Source of the DNA: Buddleja alternifolia
Lineage: Eukaryota > Streptophyta > Magnoliopsida > Lamiales > Scrophulariaceae
DNA length: 64,000 nucleotides
Reading direction: 5' to 3'
NCBI GenBank assembly: GCA_019426215.1
Contig: CM033405.1
Span: 9,215,001-9,279,000, forward strand
The stretch's first letter is position 1. Each line of letters starts with the position of its first letter. The notes beneath the pieces were generated by a model. That model saw only the letters and a program-made list of their open reading frames with translations. It had not been told where the DNA came from and did no database searches. This document shows positions 58,954-64,000 of this stretch, piece by piece. Both the position numbers and the translations under genes were made by a program.

Positions 58954-60997
58954 TGTTGGGTTTTGCGAAAAATTGCGTAGCGGAAAAAAAAAAACCCACA
59001 GTGTCATCTCGATTTGCATACATGAATCTTGAAACACGGTAAAACTTACTTGTTGAAGTGGAGTGGTTGGAGAACTCGATCCTTCTTCCAAATTTTGATT
59101 TGTTGAAGTCTCGAATTCTTCAATCCTCGTGCGATCCAGTCTTCTCAAATTCCTTAAAATTTTCTTGTAGTTTGATCCGAACAATGAACACAAGCTGTCT
59201 CTAAATAATCACACGGATTGATTGACGAAAAATTTCCCCTTTTCTTCCTTGTTGACTGATGGATATAAATTCAATAATAGAAACATAAATTAAATTCAGA
59301 AAACAAACAAGATTTAGTTAAGGTGTTTATATTGTACTCAAGTAAAACTAGGACTTTAATTTTACTTGGCTCTCACTACACTTTTCGAAACATCGCACTC
59401 CCACTGCAATTTTCAAAAATCTCATTGAATAGATTTCATAGTGAGTATTGAGTTCTTCAAGTAATTTAGTGGGTCACAACCTAACCTATTTCTGGCCACT
59501 GATTATTCAAGTGGTGTTTTACACCAATTTATCCAATAAATAATTCAATACCCTTTCTCCATAGTTCATCAAGCCGCAACCTAACTGATTTCTAAGCTCG
59601 AAAACTACCCGAGTTCATTCCCACTAACTCCTTTTAATCTAACATTTGAATTTCATCTTGCAATCTAACCGATTTATGGGGTGAAATATGTTTCGACTAA
59701 GGCATCAAATGCACTTAACAAAACTTCAAATTATTTCCAAATGCATAACCCCCATAACTGTGAAGCATTATACATTGGTTATAATTTTAATTTCATTAAG
59801 CTTAGTGGAGGGAGAGGATGTCCCTCCCACATCCTTTACTAACCCGGTATCATTTAATTAGGAGAATTTAAATATTTTAATTAAGGTCTCACTAAGCATA
59901 TTAACATCTAACGAGCTAACATTCATAAAAAGTGTAGAAAAACTTAGAAATTCTACTATCACACATTTTCATGGACTATCCAGATCGGCCCAAGCCAATA
60001 GGCTAATCAAAATATATATTTTAAGCATGCATTATAAAACATAAAACTGAAGTTCCTGAAAGGTGTATCTCATCATATATTATAATATTATATCATAAAG
60101 CACATATGTGAATATAAGCCTAAAATGAATCTAATTTATTTATTAATCAAATCCAAATTAATTATTGCAAAACTAAATCCCATTTAATTTTGACACTAAG
60201 ACTAAATCCCATTTAATCGAAGTAAAATTAAGTCTAATTTAATTTTATGCTATCAAAAAAATCTATCTTATAAACAATTGAATCCAAATTAGTTAATAAC
60301 AAAAATAAATACAATTTAATTTTGTTATATAGATAAAATCCAAATTAATCTTCGCGGAATTAAATCCAATTTAATTTTCATTAGAAGACTAAGACCAATT
60401 TAATCAAGGAGAAATTAAATATGGATTAAATTCTATGAGAAGATTAAATATAATTATATCAAAGTGAAATTAAATCCAATATAATTTCCATGGGAGGACT
60501 AAATATTATTTAATCAAGTGAAATTAAGTCCAAATTAATTTTCATGGGCTCACAAATCATTACAAAATCAAAATAATTTAATTAAGTATATAATTAAAAC
60601 CAATTCAATGTCGATAGGTGTTTTACTTACAAAATTAAATTTAATTTAATTAATAACTTTATTAAAACTAATTTTATTTTGATAGGTAAACTAAATCCAA
60701 TTTAATATAATATAAATCAAATCTAATTCAGTTTATTATAAAATTAAATCCCAATTAGCTTATTACAAAGTCAAATCCAATTTAATTTAGATAGGAAAGA
60801 TTAAATCCAATTTAATCAATAACAAATTGAAATCCCATTTGATTTTGATGAGTAATTTAAAATCAAATTAATTTAAAATAAAATTCAATTTAATTCATAA
60901 TAGATTAAATTCTATTTAATTTAATTGAAGACTTTAATTTAGAAGAAGGATCCCACAAAAAATTGGTATTGGGTCTTTACTCAATCTAAATGAATGG
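58954..60997 (-). repeat. Candidate 5' LTR with a leader-like block
   Basis: Begins (plus sense) TGTTGGGTTTTGCG beside the PBS, so on the minus strand it is the end of an LTR. Its sequence does not match the 3' LTR at 51713-53396 beyond loose similarity. From about 59285 it instead resembles the leader at 56893 onward. The stretch 60100-60950 is a field of AATTAAATCCAATTTAATTT-like words. The outer LTR end is not identified; the Sirevirus LTR begins at 60998. Confidence 0.5.
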
Positions 60998-62558
60998 TGT
61001 TGGTCCCAAGTGGCATACGAAAGGGTCTAGAAGGGGGGGGGGGTGAATATACCCTGAAGTCTTTTTCAACTTCAAAAAGTTTCGTATTAAAATGATTTTG
61101 GACGCTTGAAATATAGACACTTGACTGAGCGTTTACTTGAAATATAGACGCTTAGGCTAAGCGTCTCATGAAGACTGTTTTTAGAAAGTTAACTTAGACT
61201 TCAAGATTTGAATACTTTAACCAAGTAGGTTTAAGCGTTCAGTTCTTTAATCAGTGTTAGCACAACGGAATAATTTTAGAGTCTTCTCTTTTGGAAATCT
61301 TTAGGGTCACAAGTTGTTTCTTAGTTACTTAGCATTTGATTGTGTTTTACTTAATCAATTTATGCAATGTTATGATAGATAAGAGAATTGACTGTAAAGT
61401 AAAACACACAATATTTGTAAGGTTCGTTGGGTGGTGTAATCCCAACTACGTCCTTCTTCTCCTTGAACACTTGGAGGCAATCCACTAAAATGATTCTCAA
61501 AGAATCACACAGAATCTTCTACAAATTAGGGAGAGATAGATGTCGATGACTTGAGCTCCTTGATCACACAGATTTCTGCTCCAAATCACTTCAATCCCCT
61601 TGCTTCTTTCACCCATAAATAATGCAAGTATCCAACTTCGACTTCACACAGACCGTGAGGCTTGGATGGGGTTTTAAACAGTTTGTTTGATTTTGATGAA
61701 GTTCAAACAATTGGAAATATCTCAATAGCAATGTGGTTTCTTCGAAAAGAATGTTTGAGATATTGGTTGACTGTCTCAGGAATTGAAGAAAAGCAAAGAA
61801 AATGTTTTCTTGAATATTCTGGCTTTTTTGAAAGTTTAAGGAATGAGACTTCAATGCAACAACAATTTGGCTTAGAAATTGATTATATATTTGGCTTGTT
61901 GTTGAAGTCCTATTTATAGGCATTCTTGGAGAAAGTGTCTGTTTGACACATGCACAGGCGCGTGTCTCTCATTTTCGCGAGTGAACAACTTTTGTCCTTT
62001 TTCCTGAGAATCTGTTGCACAAAAGTTAGTGCTGCAGTCTATGAATAGTTGACAGTCCAATAGGGTGGCTTCTCCGTACGTCTGAAAGTGCTTATCACAT
62101 TTAATGCTCTTATCAGCATTTAATACATTTGAATTAAATGCCCGTTGGCACTTAATGAGTTGAGAATATTTGCATTAAACTCCTTCCAGATTTAGAAATA
62201 GATTCAGGTAAAATCAGTCATTGATGGGCGCTTATCCATCCTTGAATCACTTTTGGTTTATAAGGTGACGCTTGATAAAGCTGGTCATTTGGACGCTTGG
62301 AGACTTTATCTTCATTCAGACTTCAGGCCCTTGAGTGTTCAAACTTTACAACTGATAAACTCACTCAGAAATTATCAGACGCTCAGCCTAAGACTACTTA
62401 GCCTAACGATCTAGAATGAAAACAAAACAAAGCCTATTACAAATCTAACGCTTCAAAGCTTATACATGATTTCTACTAATATCAAGGTTACATATTTTGG
62501 GGTCTAACATAAAGTCCTAATTGTCTACATCAAAACATCTAACATGAAATTCCTAAAA
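60998..62558 (-). repeat. 3' LTR of the right-hand Sirevirus-like element
   Basis: About 1561 bp. The plus-sense start TGTTGGTCCCAAGTGG gives a minus-strand CA end. The minus-strand start is mutated from TGTTAGG to TTTTAGG at 62557. It contains a G homopolymer near 61035 and the same GTTCGTTGGGTGGTGTAATC block as the LTR at 39764. Confidence 0.88.
61146..61166. repeat. Perfect hairpin in the Sirevirus LTR
   Basis: AGACGCTTA, loop GGC, TAAGCGTCT. The words GACGCTT/AAGCGTC recur through these LTRs as GACGCTTGA. Confidence 0.85.
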
Positions 62559-62570
62559 ATTTCCCCCTTT
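62559..62570 (-). other. Polypurine tract of the right-hand Sirevirus-like element
   Basis: The minus strand reads AAAAGGGGGAAAT directly before the LTR start, matching the tract at 41467-41480. Confidence 0.85.
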
Positions 62571-62789
62571 TGGATGATGACAATACTTACTCTTTTATAG
62601 TTCAAGAGTTAGACAACCAAAATAAAAGTTAGCTTTGGTTAGATAACGTTAGTTAAAGTTAGTTACACTTCAACGAGATGTTTCAGCTGAAAAATGCATT
62701 TTATATATATCAATGATTACACGCATTTTTACTACTGAACAAAAATTTCATACGAGACAAGAATATAGATAATGTAAATCAAAGAAACC

Positions 62790-64000
62790 TTAGTGACTTG
62801 GTCTAAGTTTGTATCGCTTGGGTATTTCAGCTCGGATAGCTTCAGTTAAGTTATCTTCCAAAGTCATCATCACTTCATGATCTTTGTCGATTATGAGCTT
62901 TTTTTCTTCCTTTTGTCTCTTCTTGAAAGCAACAAAGTGCTTGTCTCAATCAGTTAGGTCAATACAATATACCTTAGGCAAATTCTGAAAGTTTGGTTGA
63001 AGTCTGACATCTGCCTCTCTTCAGCTAAAATTCTTGGATCTGTAGGTTCTGGAATAGATGCTCTTTGAAGAGGGATGTCAAACTGTTCAAGCAGTGCCCG
63101 AGAAGGTATTGGTAGATTTGGATACAGTGCTCTTGGAGGTTCTCTTAGCGTTCTACTAAGCGCTCCAGTAGAATCACTTATCCCAACAACAGTTATCTAA
63201 GATGGAAGATTTAGCACAGAAGGAGGAAATAGTAGCTAACGCTTCGAAGGCGGAGGTGGTTCTTGAGCACTTGAACTAGACGCTCTCCTTAGATTCCCTT
63301 TTCTTTTCTTTTCCCCCTTATTGCCATCATCACTTTTCAGAAAATGTTCTGTGAGTAAACTGACCTGATGAGCAATTTGAGACATAGAATCTGTAAGATC
63401 ATCCAGACACTACGTTCCTGCAAAACGAGGATCTTAGTGCTGGTAGCATCATTCAATGAGGTCTCTAAGGAGTCTAGACGCTTTTCAAATTGTTCTTTTA
63501 AGGCTAGTTGGTTGGCTCGAGTAGCGTCACTCATTTCTTGAAATTCTTTTTGATACTCACCAATAGCCGCTTGAGCAGAACCTTTCATATGACCTATTTG
63601 AGCGTTCAAGACTTGGAATTCAATCTTTGCTAAATCGGTCTTAATCCAGTGAAGAGATTTTTCATTCTGAGTAGCGTGACTGCTTATCTCCTCTAATACA
63701 GATTTCAGCAAAGGTCCAAACGTTTGACTCACATCCGATGGAAGCGCTTGAGGAGCCAGTCGCTTGAATCTGGATGTATGCTTGAGTGAGTCAAGAGGAG
63801 CTTGATATGCAGGATCAAAAATTGTACCGCGTACATCAATTGAGAGATCCTCAGCAATATCAGCAGCAACAGAATCAACGAATTCAGGAGCGTTAGAAAT
63901 ATCCTCTGGTGGAGACGCTTGAACTGGTTCTTCAGCAGACGCTGGAATACTTGCGACTTCTGCTGGTTCAAACACTTCAACCGTCTTAGCAGATTCGTCT
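62790..64000 (-). pseudogene. Sirevirus env-like/coiled-coil ORF, 3' end, frameshifted
   Basis: The frame open from the right window edge down to 63337 encodes over 210 residues: an acidic Ala/Pro/Glu-rich N-terminal part (PAEEPVQASPPEDI-like), then a long amphipathic helix with heptad-like spacing (LLKSVLEEISSHATQNEKSL through EQFEKRLDSLETSLND). The apparent first Met at 63975 is GTG and the frame continues upstream without a stop, so the true start is outside the window. Further downstream another frame reads KKRQKEEKKLIIDKDHEVMM, TLEDNLTEAIRAEIPKRYKL and stops at 62790-62792, so at least one frameshift splits it. Sireviruses often carry an extra ORF between pol and the 3' LTR, called env-like; position and coiled coil fit that. 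I see no clear membrane span or signal peptide in the frame. Function is unknown. Confidence 0.6.

Larger units (their letters stand above)
60998..64000 (-). mobile_element. 3' part of a Sirevirus-like Ty1/copia element, runs off the window
   Basis: 3' LTR (60998-62558), polypurine tract (62559-62570) and a coiled-coil ORF upstream of it on the minus strand. Protease-integrase-RT-RNase H would lie beyond 64000. LTR and polypurine tract match those of the deleted element at 39764, so both belong to one family. Confidence 0.85.

Overview
The window is repeat-rich nuclear DNA of a flowering plant, probably a eudicot. I find no intact host gene and no rRNA or tRNA gene. The evidence for a plant is the set of elements: a chromodomain Ty3/gypsy retrotransposon primed by initiator tRNA-Met, Sirevirus-like and other Ty1/copia elements, MULE-like and CACTA-like DNA transposons, and a GC-richer insert that looks like plant mitochondrial DNA. 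Base composition is AT-rich and the spacers have no open coding capacity.

Layout. (1) Positions 1-36278 are one tandem array of a 695-696 bp unit, entered mid-unit at the left edge and split by two LTR insertions. Removing 3249 bp (solo LTR plus one target duplication) and 10501 bp (full-length gypsy element plus one target duplication) restores exact 695/696-bp phase across both breaks, giving about 22.5 kb, or about 32 units. Each unit carries a TATA box (TATATAAA), an upstream TTCTAGAA palindrome, a CT-rich leader, a GTATCTTGGGACACG-type segment resembling copia LTR U5 regions, a 25-bp imperfect palindrome and a G/T-rich block. The array is therefore a satellite with a retroelement-like promoter in every unit. 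(2) 4823-8066 is a solo LTR of a Tekay-like chromovirus. 8790-19285 is a related full-length but defective element on the minus strand, with a further probable solo LTR (13884-15032) nested in its reverse transcriptase.

(3) 36279-43660 holds a CACTA-like MITE, a MULE-like element with compound inverted repeats and six indel-free 186-bp repeats, and a deleted Sirevirus-like copia element with an open gag ORF. (4) 43661-51537 is AT-rich spacer with a MITE, a small 65-bp tandem repeat, a decayed ~160-bp repeat field, and a local duplication, one copy of which received a probable NUMT. (5) 51538-60997 is a Ty1/copia region on the minus strand. It has a 3' LTR, polypurine tract, RNase H, truncated RT, scrambled integrase, zinc knuckle and gag, then a long leader, PBS and a 5' LTR candidate that does not match the 3' LTR. 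(6) 60998-64000 is the 3' end of another Sirevirus: LTR, polypurine tract and a coiled-coil ORF in the env-like position, running off the window.

The elements do not form a pathway. They form a nested stratigraphy: satellite first, chromoviruses into it, a solo LTR into one of those, and independent insertions to the right. The most unusual feature is the satellite, where dozens of identical promoter modules point the same way and both chromovirus insertions landed within about 25 bp of the TATA box.
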